Assembly: GCA_023421075.1 (NCBI GenBank)
Contig: JAEZUM010000019.1
Coordinates: forward strand, 19,683 to 83,682
Reading direction: 5' to 3'
DNA length: 64,000 bases
From: Bacillota bacterium
GTDB lineage: Bacteria > Bacillota > Clostridia > Lachnospirales > Lachnospiraceae
Both the position numbers and the translations under genes were made by a program. The notes beneath the pieces are model-generated. The model was given only the letters and a program-made list of their open reading frames with translations, was not told the DNA's origin and ran no database searches. This document shows, piece after piece, positions 45,702 through 55,108 of this stretch. Numbering within the stretch: position 1 is the stretch's first letter; the number at the start of each line of letters is the position of its first letter.

Positions 45702-48122
45702 ATGTTTCAAGACAGAGAAAAGCTATATCAGGCATATCGAACATTACTAAGTATGGCACTTGGCTGGGCGTTGGCCTTAGTAATCAATCAGCACTTTGAA
45801 CTTCGGGTAGCAGTCTTTTTATGTGCATTCTTCTCCTTTCTCCCGGCGCTCGGTGTCTTTTTAATCTACTTAAACAAGAAAAATACAGTAACCTACCTGG
45901 TTATGGCGAGCATTATTCCAATTATGGCTCTGATTTTATGGCTTAGAAAGTTCAATCCCGCGCTTTGGGCCGGAGAGTATGCCGAGTGGATTGCTACTTA
46001 TAATGGCTCGAAGGAGCTTTATCAAGCCAGATTTTCAAATATAACGATTTTCGCAATCTGTATTCTGGGAGTAATTATATTCTTCTTATTGACAAGAACA
46101 CAGCTGCTCAAAATCTCCTTGGCCGTAGTCTTGATCACAATTTTAGTGCTTCTTAGTATCAATGGAATTAACATCGGTAAGTTCGTAGTCGGAATTTGTC
46201 TCTTTTATTTATTGTCCATTATATTGGAGTGCTACGGAATCCTCTATGCCCGTAAAGCGGGAAAGCAGGAGAAGAAGGAGAGTATTCTTTATCTGGCACC
46301 GATCTGTCTTCTACTTGCGATCCTGGCGGTTGCGATGCCTTCCAAGGAGGAGCCTCTACAATGGAAGACAGTTCGCTATATCTATGAAAATGTAAAGGAT
46401 CAGATGGAACGATGGAGAACGGACCTGGATTATTATCTTAGTAAGCAGTCCAACGAGTTTTTTATCAGTCTGACCGGTTATTCTGATGAGAACGGCGAAT
46501 TAGTCAATAAGAACGGCACGTTGGTTAAGGACGAGAAGGTTGCCATGAAGTTCACCGGCTCTGTAAGGAACAGGCCGATCTATCTGATCGGATCGGTCAG
46601 TGATATATATACCGGTCACAGCTGGGAGAAGAGCCGTACGGATTATCTTCCCGAGGAACAGGAATATAAGCTTGACTACCTGGAGTTGTCCTATGCTCTC
46701 TCCAGACAGGAGCTTGAGAGTCTGGAAAATAATCGTTATATTGAGCGTGTTACTCTGAAGGTTCAGTATGATAATATTAAGACAAAGACCTTCTTCTATC
46801 CCTTAAAAACCAGTTGGTTCAACCTACTCACCGATTCCACCTTCCCGCTTGCCGCGCCCTCGAACATAACCTTTGAGAAGGCAAAGGGCAGGGGAACAAC
46901 ATATGAAGGAAACTTCTATGAGATGAATCTAAACGGGGAAGAATTTGTGAGAATGCTCAGGGAGTCAGATTCCTTCTCTTATGATGCAGCACAAAGTGTA
47001 AAGCTGGATTCCTTTCAGTGGCTGGAGCAAAATGCATTGGTGCATGATAATATAAACAGCTTTATCGCAAGATGGGATTTCTACGAGCTGTTCCGGGAGA
47101 GAGCGAAGCTGATTCGTGAGAGATATACAGTATTACCGGAGGAGCTTCCGTCCAGAGTAAGAGAATTAGCAGAAGAAATAACATCAGATTATGATACTAC
47201 CTATGATAAGCTTAAGGCGATCGAAGCATATCTTCAGAAGTATACCTATAGCTTATCACCGTCTAGTCCACCGGAGGGGCAGGATTTTGTGGATTATTTC
47301 CTGTTTGAAGGTAAATCAGGGTATTGTACCTCTTATGCAACGGCTATGGCTGTACTTGGAAGATGCATCGGAGTGCCGATGCGATATATGGAAGGCTTTG
47401 TAGCGAAGTTTGAATATCAGGATAAAGAAGATAATATGTATCCGATTAAGAATAGTCAGGCTCATTCCTGGGCAGAGGCTTATATGGAGGGAATTGGATG
47501 GATTCCCTTCGAGGCAACCTCTCCCTTTATCGGTGCCAGATACACGACCTGGCCAGAGGAGAAAAAAGCAGAGCAAGTAAATGAAGCTTACCCCGGCCAT
47601 TATGAGGGAGAAATCCCGGAGGGAATTGTACCTGACAATGGAGGCATTATTATGCCACTACCGGTAGAAGAGAAGCCTACCAACGAAGTTCTGGCGGGCG
47701 TACTTGCTACAGTTGGTGCTGTTTTAATCGTAGTAATCATTGTCTTAACATATTATAATGTCTTAAAATATCGACATCGTAAGGAATATGACAAAGCAGA
47801 TATCAGTAGAAAGATGTATCTGATATTCCTTAGAATACTCGAGTTATTGAAGAAAGAGGGCTTCCAGCTTGAGGACCAGGAAACAATCCTTATGCTGGCA
47901 CAGAGAGTGCGGGATCATTTTCATTATGATCTTATTACCTTCTTCGAGGTAGCGAATATCTTTATGCGTTATCGATATGCAGAGGAGGTCGTTACCGAGG
48001 AAGAGCTAAGAAATGTTGTCCGATATCAGGATGGCTTGGCACTCAAACGTAGGGAAGAACAGCCAAAACTGAAGCTTTGGCTGGAGGAATATATCTTCCT
48101 TATGAGAATTCGCAATATGTAG
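45702..48122 (+). CDS. Membrane transglutaminase-like protein (TgpA-type)
   Basis: An 806-residue protein with about six N-terminal membrane helices (to about 215), an extracytoplasmic region including a transglutaminase-like domain at about 475-615, and a final membrane helix near 665-690 with a cytoplasmic tail. The catalytic pattern is Cys542 in GYCTSYA, His588 in QAHSWAEAY and an acidic residue, Glu604, in PFEAT, where Asp is common. It could cross-link or cut surface proteins or peptidoglycan-linked peptides. I prefer ATG 45702 to GTG 45693 because GGGGG is 8 bases before it. Its stop is 1 bp from the stop of the convergent SpoIID gene. Confidence 0.92.
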   Translation: MFQDREKLYQAYRTLLSMALGWALALVINQHFELRVAVFLCAFFSFLPALGVFLIYLNKKNTVTYLVMASIIPIMALILWLRKFNPALWAGEYAEWIATYNGSKELYQARFSNITIFAICILGVIIFFLLTRTQLLKISLAVVLITILVLLSINGINIGKFVVGICLFYLLSIILECYGILYARKAGKQEKKESILYLAPICLLLAILAVAMPSKEEPLQWKTVRYIYENVKDQMERWRTDLDYYLSKQSNEFFISLTGYSDENGELVNKNGTLVKDEKVAMKFTGSVRNRPIYLIGSVSDIYTGHSWEKSRTDYLPEEQEYKLDYLELSYALSRQELESLENNRYIERVTLKVQYDNIKTKTFFYPLKTSWFNLLTDSTFPLAAPSNITFEKAKGRGTTYEGNFYEMNLNGEEFVRMLRESDSFSYDAAQSVKLDSFQWLEQNALVHDNINSFIARWDFYELFRERAKLIRERYTVLPEELPSRVRELAEEITSDYDTTYDKLKAIEAYLQKYTYSLSPSSPPEGQDFVDYFLFEGKSGYCTSYATAMAVLGRCIGVPMRYMEGFVAKFEYQDKEDNMYPIKNSQAHSWAEAYMEGIGWIPFEATSPFIGARYTTWPEEKKAEQVNEAYPGHYEGEIPEGIVPDNGGIIMPLPVEEKPTNEVLAGVLATVGAVLIVVIIVLTYYNVLKYRHRKEYDKADISRKMYLIFLRILELLKKEGFQLEDQETILMLAQRVRDHFHYDLITFFEVANIFMRYRYAEEVVTEEELRNVVRYQDGLALKRREEQPKLKLWLEEYIFLMRIRNM

Positions 48123-48123
48123 T

Positions 48124-49083
48124 TTAATCCGATAGATTGGTGAGTTCTGTTCCGGAATAATAGTACTTAAGGATGTCAGAGTAGGAGGTATCCTCTTCTG
48201 CCATAGCGTTAGCACCGTATTGGCTTAAGCCGATGCCATGACCACAGCCGTTGCAGATAATACGTACCTGACCCTCATATTCCTCAATATAAAAATGATT
48301 GGACGCTAAACCCAGAACCTTGGCAAATTCTTCCCCGGAGACGGTAAGACTGCCAAGGTTTATTTTTGTTACATAACCGGTACTGTCTCGGTCGGCAACC
48401 TTAACATCTGTAAAGAAGGTATCTTCATGAAGCACTAAGTCCGGATAATACTTCTCAAGCAGCTCAATAAGCTCCGGTACCTCAAACTCATCTATGGAGA
48501 GATAATTTGTTGAGGTAACATCCTGTTTACTTGAGACACTGACAAGATAAGGAATGGAGATACCCCAGGCTTCCTCCGCATTGCGGGTATAGCCGGAACC
48601 GGTATCAAAAAATACCGGTAGGATTAAATCCTCTTCATAGATGATAACCTCATCCTTTGTCCCGTTTACGGCATTCTCCAGCTTGGAGAAGTAGGCATTG
48701 TAATTATCTACTCCCCAGAAATCCTTTAGCTTCTCAAGACTTATGTAGGAGAGACCAAGTTCAGAGGTGGAGAAGCTGTTTTTGCCCGGGTCATCCTTGG
48801 TTAATAATGCGATATTATACAGGGCGTAGGTCCGTGCTATGACGGCTTGCGCCTTCAGAGCTTCAATATGATAACCGGCGGACATATTGGCAGCTACAAC
48901 TCCAATCAGATATTCATCAAAGGATATCTTCTCCTTCGAATTATTCACCTCATAATATATTGAAAAATCCATAGTCTCCAGTGATGCATCACTCTCCTCG
49001 TGAGTGAAGAGAAGGGTAAGAAGAAAAGGCAGAACCAGGACCAGCAGGCATACAATAACTGTTTTCACTATGATTTTTTTCAT
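48124..49083 (-). CDS. SpoIID/LytB-domain protein with substituted catalytic residue
   Basis: A 319-residue protein with an N-terminal membrane anchor (about 8-27) and a SpoIID/LytB domain: EYLIGVVAANMSAGYHIEAL with KAQAVIARTYAL, then the Zn-site and GCGHGIGLSQYGANAMA segment. SpoIID is a lytic transglycosylase that cuts peptidoglycan during forespore engulfment. In known enzymes the motif is usually AEMP with Glu as catalytic residue; here it is NMS with Asn66. It may be inactive or a divergent paralogue. The ATG at 49083 has GGAG 7 bases upstream. I withhold the spoIID symbol because of this change. Confidence 0.82.
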   Translation of the reverse strand: MKKIIVKTVIVCLLVLVLPFLLTLLFTHEESDASLETMDFSIYYEVNNSKEKISFDEYLIGVVAANMSAGYHIEALKAQAVIARTYALYNIALLTKDDPGKNSFSTSELGLSYISLEKLKDFWGVDNYNAYFSKLENAVNGTKDEVIIYEEDLILPVFFDTGSGYTRNAEEAWGISIPYLVSVSSKQDVTSTNYLSIDEFEVPELIELLEKYYPDLVLHEDTFFTDVKVADRDSTGYVTKINLGSLTVSGEEFAKVLGLASNHFYIEEYEGQVRIICNGCGHGIGLSQYGANAMAEEDTSYSDILKYYYSGTELTNLSD

Positions 49084-49172
49084 GAAATACTCCATTCTGA
49101 ACATTTTAACTCATCGTATCATTACATTATATTAGATAAAATAAGGTTTATGTTAAGAATGATGATTGGGTT

Positions 49173-50009
49173 CTATAACCGGAGAGTGGCACCGGGTTCG
49201 ATCTGATAGGATTGATTGTCATATGCAAAGTAAAGTGTCAGGGCGGTCGGATTATACACCATGGATGCATCTACGCGGAAGATCAGTCTATGATAGGCAT
49301 CCATATAATCGAATATTTCGATATTTGTCGCGTACCAGATATCTGCTCTACCGCCGATCCGCTTTGAGAATTCTTCAATGACATTCCAATTATCATCGGC
49401 TTCAAATTCGTAGCTATGTCCCCATAGATAGAATAACCAGGGCGCGGACATCGGTGACTGTGTTGTAAAGCGCTCCGTCAATGCATTCAGCTCAGGATGA
49501 TTATGATGGCAGGTGGCAGGAAGTCTAAGCCAGTCCGTAGGAAGTCTGAAGTCTGCGGTATCCATTACCGTTCTGGAATAGACGATGCCGGAAGCCTTCA
49601 GGATCTCGACAACATCGTCACTGAAGGTACCGAAGGGATAAGCCATGCCTCTTATGATGGTATCGAATAATTGCTCCAGGTTATTTCTGTCCTGAATAAT
49701 CTCATGGGCTGCGATATTAGTCGGCAGCTGTTCAAGAAATGGGTGGGTGAGGCCATGGACGGCTACTTCATGTCCTGATTTCTTATATAAAGCAACTGCA
49801 TCCTTCTCTGTCATTCTACGATGGATCTGCCCCTTCTCAAATACAGTACCCTCCGGTGAGAATAAGCCGGAATTAATATTAAAGGTGCATTTTATCCCGT
49901 GTTTATCTAATATGGATATCAGCCTTCGATCCTGCTCTACGCCGTCATCATAGCTTAAGGTCAAAGCCTTTGCTTTATTACCTGGAAATCTCATGTATAA
50001 GCTGCTCAT
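49173..50009 (-). CDS. Polysaccharide deacetylase
   Basis: A 278-residue NodB-type deacetylase. The metal and catalytic residues Asp21-Asp22 are in LTLSYDDG, and the zinc-binding His85 and His89 are in VAVHGLTHPFLEQL. It removes acetyl groups from GlcNAc-type polysaccharides, but no signal peptide is visible, so a cytoplasmic substrate or other export is possible. The ATG at 50009 follows GGAGGACAAG; an ATG at 50045 lacks this. It is downstream of, and on the same strand as, no obvious partner. Confidence 0.87.
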   Translation of the reverse strand: MSSLYMRFPGNKAKALTLSYDDGVEQDRRLISILDKHGIKCTFNINSGLFSPEGTVFEKGQIHRRMTEKDAVALYKKSGHEVAVHGLTHPFLEQLPTNIAAHEIIQDRNNLEQLFDTIIRGMAYPFGTFSDDVVEILKASGIVYSRTVMDTADFRLPTDWLRLPATCHHNHPELNALTERFTTQSPMSAPWLFYLWGHSYEFEADDNWNVIEEFSKRIGGRADIWYATNIEIFDYMDAYHRLIFRVDASMVYNPTALTLYFAYDNQSYQIEPGATLRL

Positions 50010-50333
50010 TACTTGTCCTCCAAATGGATAATTTTTCGCCGTCAATCAACGGACAGCATTGTACTTTAATGATAATCCTATTCGTAGGGAAGTGCAATGG
50101 TCCGGCCATTTTTAGCAAAATATAATACTTGGCATTTGTCACACCCCAGTTAAAATCTGAGATATGAGCCCAGTCAATGCTTCCAGGGATAAAACTTACT
50201 ACTTTAAGCTTAACATAAGTCTAATTATCTTAAAATCATGATATCTTATTGGAATAATATTCATTATAATGTTAGAATAAGGATGATGTTCTTTTATAAT
50301 TTATAGTGATCAGTTTATTTTATCGGAGGGGCT
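50010..50333. other. AT-rich intergenic region
   Basis: About 324 bp between divergent genes. The right half is very AT-rich and should hold the MATE promoter (TATAAT-like at about 50266), but no clear -35 element was found. No RNA gene or repeat is recognised. Confidence 0.5.
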
Positions 50334-51665
50334 ATGGAGGAATCAAGGACGAACCGACTTGGAACAGAACCCATCGGGAAGCTGCTTTTATCAACAAGCT
50401 CAGGGACAATCCTGGCGTTGATGGTCTATGCGGTCTATAGTATCACGGATATCTTTTTTGTTTCCAGAGGAGTAGGACCGTTGGCGGCAGCCGGGGTATC
50501 GATTTCCTCCCCGTTATTGATTGCCTTAGGTGCAATCTCAACAACGGTCGGTGCCGGCGGTGCCTCTATTGTATCAAGAGCATTAGGCGCTAGAGATACA
50601 GAGAAGGCCTCCAGAACGGTGGCCAGTGCTTTTCTGATTTTTTGGTCAACCGCAATTCTTGTGACCATATTCGGACTCATTTTCCTGGATGAGCTGACAA
50701 TGATGATGGGCGCAACGGACACAATTTTACCCTATGCCAAAAGCTATGGCAGAGTTATTCTAATCGGTGCAATTAGCAGCACCGGCTATTCTGCGATTGT
50801 CCGTGCGGATGGAAGTATTCGTTATTCGACTGCCATGTGGTTGATTCCGGTTGGAATTAATATAATACTGGATCCGATCTTTATCTATCTCTTTCACTGG
50901 GGCGTAAGCGGTGCGGCTGCAGCCACAGTAATTGCACAGGTGATATCCGCCGGTATGAGTATCTACTTTTTCTTTCTGAAGAAGAGGAAGACCTACAACA
51001 TCAGGGTGAGTTATTTCCTGCCAAAGCGATTAATTATCAAAGAGATTATCCTGGTCGGAATGCCCTCCTTTCTGAAGAACATGAGTACAAGCCTCATGGT
51101 AATCATCACGAATAATCTATTGAAATCCATGGGAGGAGATGCGGCCCTCAGTGTATATGCAATTGTTGCAAAGTTATTCGGTGGACTCATTACACCGCAG
51201 ACTGGTATCATGCAGGGTATGCAGCCGATTGTCGGTTTTAACTTCGGCAGGAAGGAATATCGTCGTGTCAAGAAAGCAATACGATTATCGATGGTGGTAT
51301 CCTTTAGTTACGGACTTCTGGTATGTGTTATATGCTTGATAATTCCCTCGGTTTTGTTAGGAATCATGAGTAAAGACAGGGAGGTTATCACTGCAGGAAT
51401 CTCAGCTCTTCGGTTGATGGCGCTGGCGCTTCCCTTATCCGGAATTATGCTGATGGTATCCTCGTATTTTCAATCAACGGGGAATGCCTTTACCGCCACT
51501 TGGTTATCCTTAGGCAGTACACTGATCATCAGGATTCCGGTTCTCATTCTTATGGCGTTACTATTTCAGCTTAACGGCATATGGCTATCCGAGGTAATTG
51601 CGGAAGGGATACTTTGTATCATTTCCTTATGGCTTCTCAGAAGATTTCAGAAAACGTTACCATAA
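50334..51665 (+). CDS. MATE-family efflux transporter
   Basis: A 443-residue, twelve-helix membrane exporter of the MATE/NorM family, of the DinF-like branch common in clostridia. It begins MEESRTNRLGTEPIGKLLL and has typical GVSGAAAATVIAQ, MQGMQPIVGFNFGRKEYRRV and SYFQSTGNA motifs. MATE proteins export cationic drugs or metabolites using Na+ or H+ gradients; the substrate is unknown. GGAGGGG lies 3-9 bases before the ATG. The next gene starts 39 bp downstream and may be co-transcribed. Confidence 0.94.
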   Translation: MEESRTNRLGTEPIGKLLLSTSSGTILALMVYAVYSITDIFFVSRGVGPLAAAGVSISSPLLIALGAISTTVGAGGASIVSRALGARDTEKASRTVASAFLIFWSTAILVTIFGLIFLDELTMMMGATDTILPYAKSYGRVILIGAISSTGYSAIVRADGSIRYSTAMWLIPVGINIILDPIFIYLFHWGVSGAAAATVIAQVISAGMSIYFFFLKKRKTYNIRVSYFLPKRLIIKEIILVGMPSFLKNMSTSLMVIITNNLLKSMGGDAALSVYAIVAKLFGGLITPQTGIMQGMQPIVGFNFGRKEYRRVKKAIRLSMVVSFSYGLLVCVICLIIPSVLLGIMSKDREVITAGISALRLMALALPLSGIMLMVSSYFQSTGNAFTATWLSLGSTLIIRIPVLILMALLFQLNGIWLSEVIAEGILCIISLWLLRRFQKTLP

Positions 51666-51704
51666 TACATAACGAGTTAATTCTATATAATTAGGGAGGT
51701 ACTT

Positions 51705-52703
51705 ATGATTAGTAGAACCAAATATCACGTTGATAATGCAACCATCTTGAGATTATTCCGATCAGCAGGAATAGAAGGAGTTACCGATATAGAGCCCCTC
51801 GGTGCCGGAGAATACAATGCGGTCTACTGTGCAAAAGCAGGAGAGCGGGAATATGTTCTCAAAATTGCTCCTGCCGAGAATATATCTGTACTAACCTACG
51901 AGAAGAACATGATGGCCTCTGAGGTGTTCTGGTATCAACAAATCAGAGAGAATACTTCCGTTATTGTCCCTAAAGTTTATTATGAGGATTATCAGAAGAA
52001 GATTATTCCAACCGATTACTTTATTATGGAAAAATTACTGGGGCAGCAGATGGATCAGATGGAAATGTCAGAGGAAGAGAAAGCCGAAGGCAATGCTCAG
52101 ATGGCAAGGATGCTGGCTCAGATCCATAGGATTAAGAACGATAAGTGCGGGTATATTCAGAATGAGCTTTATGATAACTGGTATCTGGCGATTCGAGGGA
52201 TGGTCAGCACTGTACTCAAAGACGGTAAGAAAAAGGGAAGAGGCTCAAGTCGGGGTAAAAAGCTGCTGGCCTTCATCGATCAGTATAAAGAAGTGCTTAT
52301 GCAAGTGGAATGTACCATGGTTAACTTTGATCTGTGGGCACCGAATATTATCTGTAGGAGAGAGAATGGCGAGATTAAATATGCCTGGATCGATCCGGAG
52401 CGAAGCTTTTGGGGGGATCCCATCGCTGATTTCGTCTGTCTGGAAATGATGACCCCACTTGATGAGAAGAAGAAAAGTCTCGCTGCCTATAATGAAGTAG
52501 CAGAGAAACCGGTTATCGTAACCGAAGTAGAGAAAATTCGATATGCAATTGCTCTGGGATATCTGGCTCTTATTATGGAGGTGGAGAAATACTATCGCTA
52601 TACACCCTGGCATTATGGCTGGTGGAGAAATGTGGGGGCTTCCTCCATGCTTTATAAGCAAGCATTTCTATTCCTTGACAGAGCCAAAAACAAAAATACA
52701 TAG
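51705..52703 (+). CDS. Aminoglycoside phosphotransferase-like kinase
   Basis: A 332-residue protein of the APH/choline kinase fold. It shows the nucleotide-binding region (PLGAGEYNAVYCAK, then YVLKIAP with Lys), a Brenner-type motif VNFDLWAPNI (usual HxD changed to N-F-D, with the Asp and Asn retained), and the metal site IDPERSFWGDP. It probably phosphorylates a small molecule; antibiotic resistance is not implied. It follows the MATE exporter with a GGGAGG site. A terminator at 52746 ends the pair. Confidence 0.83.
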   Translation: MISRTKYHVDNATILRLFRSAGIEGVTDIEPLGAGEYNAVYCAKAGEREYVLKIAPAENISVLTYEKNMMASEVFWYQQIRENTSVIVPKVYYEDYQKKIIPTDYFIMEKLLGQQMDQMEMSEEEKAEGNAQMARMLAQIHRIKNDKCGYIQNELYDNWYLAIRGMVSTVLKDGKKKGRGSSRGKKLLAFIDQYKEVLMQVECTMVNFDLWAPNIICRRENGEIKYAWIDPERSFWGDPIADFVCLEMMTPLDEKKKSLAAYNEVAEKPVIVTEVEKIRYAIALGYLALIMEVEKYYRYTPWHYGWWRNVGASSMLYKQAFLFLDRAKNKNT

Positions 52704-52745
52704 AACTCAGAGTTTGAATGGATCACAATCATTTGGTTATTACAC

Positions 52746-52777
52746 ATCCGCTGGCCTAAAAAGTTAGCGGATTTTTT
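52746..52777 (+). terminator. Terminator after the APH-like gene
   Basis: ATCCGCT (52746-52752) pairs with AGCGGAT (52766-52772), followed by TTTTTT. Confidence 0.85.
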
Positions 52778-52783
52778 GTTTTT

Positions 52784-52803
52784 GGTCATATTCAGGTCAT
52801 ATT
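52784..52803 (+). promoter_or_regulatory. Direct repeat resembling the HssR box
   Basis: GGTCATATT occurs twice (52784-52792 and 52795-52803) separated by 2 bases, so an 11-bp period. From memory, the Staphylococcus HssR site in front of hrtAB is a direct repeat of GTTCATATT with 2 intervening bases; this matches with one change per half. A -10-like TATATT lies at 52811-52816. It fits activation of the flavodoxin-hrtBA-hssRS operon by its own regulator. Confidence 0.7.
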
Positions 52804-52866
52804 CGGCAGTTATATTAGGAAAATCATACATGGAATGACCGTACATAACGGAGAATGGGAGGCATT

Positions 52867-53286
52867 ATGAAGAACATAAAAGTGGCAGTAAGATATTATT
52901 CACAGACCGGAAATACGAAAAAGCTTGCTGATAAAATCGCTGAAACTGCAGGATGCAGGGCAGAAACCATAGATACCGATTTAACAGAGGCGGTGGATGT
53001 TCTCTTTCTCGGAGCATCGGTGTACTGGGCCGGAATTGATAAGAGTGTGAAGAGCTTTATCGATGGACTGGATAAGAAAAAGGTAGGTAAGGTGGTTATC
53101 TTCTCAACCTCAGCCTTGATCGAGCGTGCATACCCCAGTATATCCAAATTACTTATGGCTAAGAAGATTAAGGTAGATTCGAAGGATTTCTATTGTCGTG
53201 GGCAATTTGCATCCCTGTATCGCGGCAAGCCGGATGAGAAGGACCTGAAAGCGGCAGAGGAATTTACAAGGAACATATTGAGATAA
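52867..53286 (+). CDS. Flavodoxin-family protein heading the heme-type operon
   Basis: A 139-residue flavodoxin-like protein with the FMN phosphate loop YYSQTGNTKKLADKIAE, the LFLGASVYWAGIDKSV segment and STSALIERAYPS. It is short and could be a simple electron carrier or a reductase of a specific substrate. The ATG at 52867 follows GGGAGG. It is the first gene of a unit with HrtB/HrtA/HssR/HssS homologues (25-bp gap to the next gene) and lies directly behind the HssR-like repeat, suggesting a heme-linked redox job. That link is inference. Confidence 0.85.
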   Translation: MKNIKVAVRYYSQTGNTKKLADKIAETAGCRAETIDTDLTEAVDVLFLGASVYWAGIDKSVKSFIDGLDKKKVGKVVIFSTSALIERAYPSISKLLMAKKIKVDSKDFYCRGQFASLYRGKPDEKDLKAAEEFTRNILR

Positions 53287-53311
53287 CAACGTAGCAGAAA
53301 TGGAGAAATAC

Positions 53312-54403
53312 ATGAAATTAGCATGGAAAGAGTTGAAGTACAGCAAGACAAAATATCTATTAATTGAAAGCATCCTGATCCTTATGATCTTTATGGTGAT
53401 TTTTCTTTCAGGTCTGGCAAATGGACTGGCAAGAGCAGTCAGTGCATCCATCGAGAATACCGATGCCAAATACTTTGTCATCAGTGAGGATGCAGAGAAT
53501 CTGATTGCCATATCCGGTATGTCTACCGATGTATTAGAGCAGGTTTCCGAATTAACGAAGGATCCGGTGACTCCTCTCGATATCCAGCGAATGAATCTGA
53601 GAACAGAGGGCAGTGATGCAAAATTAGACGTTACCTATTTCGCTCTAGACCCGGATAGCTTCCTCGCTCCGAAGCTAAGCGAAGGTCAGCTCTTCACTGC
53701 TTCCGCTAGTGAGCTCACCGTTGTTCTCGATGATTCCTTTGCGGAGGAGGGGATAACAATCGGAGATGTCGTAGAGGATGCTGCTTCCGGACTGTCCCTT
53801 ACGGTGGTAGGCTTTGTGAAGGATGAGATGTACGGACATTCTCCGGTAGGCTTTCTCTCAACCGAGACCTATGCCGCCATCAATCAGGAGATTAACCCTT
53901 CTTATATCCAGAAATATCATGCAATTGCGGTACAAGGGGAGGATATCAGTGATATCCACATCGAAGGGCTGACTGTGGTGGATAAAGCAACCATCGTAGA
54001 ACATATTCCCGGATATTCTGCAGAGCAGATCACAATTAATATGATCTTATGGGTTCTGGTGGTGATCTCGGCAGCAATCCTGGGTGTCTTCTTCTATGTA
54101 ATAACCATTCAGAAGCAGAAGCAGTTCGGTGTACTGAAGGCAATCGGAATGGGGATGGGAGAACTGACCGGAATTATCACGAGTCAGGTACTTATCCTGT
54201 CGCTGATCGGAGTAATAGCCGGTAACCTGTTAGCCTTCGGTATGGCTTCTATGCTGCCGAGCAGTATGCCTTTCTATCTAAAACTACCCATCGTAGCGGT
54301 GGTATCGGTTGTGTTCGTTGTCATATCGTTATGCACCAGTCTGGTATCAACAAGAAAAGTTGCAAAAGTTGATCCAATTGTTATAATAGGAGGTAATGAA
54401 TGA
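53312..54403 (+). CDS. hrtB: FtsX-type ABC permease, HrtB-like
   Basis: A 363-residue permease with an N-terminal membrane helix (about 19-40), a large extracytoplasmic domain (about 45-245) and three C-terminal helices (about 248-272, 293-315 and 322-348), the MacB/FtsX architecture. Length and the short LAWKELKYSKTKYLL start fit HrtB, the heme-exporting permease. BceB-type permeases are almost twice as long with ten helices, so that alternative is rejected. The ATG at 53312 has GGAG upstream. The stop overlaps the ATG of the ATPase gene (ATGA). Confidence 0.82.
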   Translation: MKLAWKELKYSKTKYLLIESILILMIFMVIFLSGLANGLARAVSASIENTDAKYFVISEDAENLIAISGMSTDVLEQVSELTKDPVTPLDIQRMNLRTEGSDAKLDVTYFALDPDSFLAPKLSEGQLFTASASELTVVLDDSFAEEGITIGDVVEDAASGLSLTVVGFVKDEMYGHSPVGFLSTETYAAINQEINPSYIQKYHAIAVQGEDISDIHIEGLTVVDKATIVEHIPGYSAEQITINMILWVLVVISAAILGVFFYVITIQKQKQFGVLKAIGMGMGELTGIITSQVLILSLIGVIAGNLLAFGMASMLPSSMPFYLKLPIVAVVSVVFVVISLCTSLVSTRKVAKVDPIVIIGGNE

Positions 54404-55092
54404 TGAAGAACGAATATGCATTGCAATTAAGTAATATATCAAAGATATATCAGGATGGAGAGCAGGAGAATCTGGTTCTGAAGGACATTTCCCTGAAGGT
54501 AAAGCCGGGCGAGTTCATCGCAATCGTAGGACCCTCCGGTTCGGGCAAAAGCACCTTCCTGTCAATCCCGGGAGCGCTGCTGTCACCTACGGATGGTAGT
54601 GTTATGATAGGGGAAGCGAAGATCATGAAGAAGGAGAACAAGCTGCTGACTAAAATCCGCAGAGAGAAGATCGGCTTCATCTTCCAGAATCATCATCTAT
54701 TGCCCTATCTGACAGCGAAGGAACAGCTACAGCTCGTGATTGACATGAATAAGAAGAACGGCAAACCTCGTATGAATGCAGATGAGATGCTGGAGGATCT
54801 GGGGCTGACAGCCTGTGCGAATAAGTATCCCTCGAAGATGTCCGGTGGTGAAAAGCAGCGTGTCGCCATAGCAAGAGCCTTTATGAATAATCCGGAACTC
54901 ATTCTGGCAGATGAGCCTACCGCCAGCCTGGATGGAATACGTGGAAGACAAGTAGTTGAGATGATTAAAAAAGAAGTAGTGAAGCATAATAAGGCTGCGA
55001 TTATGGTAACTCATGATGAACGGGTTCTGGATCTTGTTGATGCAGTATACCGCCTTGATAATGGCGAATTGAAAAGAGCAGCCAACACGTAA
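54400..55092 (+). CDS. hrtA: ABC ATPase, HrtA-like
   Basis: A 230-residue ATPase of the LolD/MacB group: Walker A GPSGSGKST, Q-loop IFQNHHLLPYL, signature SGGEKQRVAIARA, Walker B LILADEPTASLD and H-loop VTHDE. The segment STFLSIPGALLSPTDG is close to HrtA proteins. It powers the HrtB permease, protecting from heme or a similar hydrophobic compound. AGGAGG lies 6 bases before the ATG at 54400. Translational coupling with hrtB is likely. Confidence 0.85.
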   Translation: MMKNEYALQLSNISKIYQDGEQENLVLKDISLKVKPGEFIAIVGPSGSGKSTFLSIPGALLSPTDGSVMIGEAKIMKKENKLLTKIRREKIGFIFQNHHLLPYLTAKEQLQLVIDMNKKNGKPRMNADEMLEDLGLTACANKYPSKMSGGEKQRVAIARAFMNNPELILADEPTASLDGIRGRQVVEMIKKEVVKHNKAAIMVTHDERVLDLVDAVYRLDNGELKRAANT

Positions 55093-55108
55093 GAGGTGAG
55101 GTGAGGGA

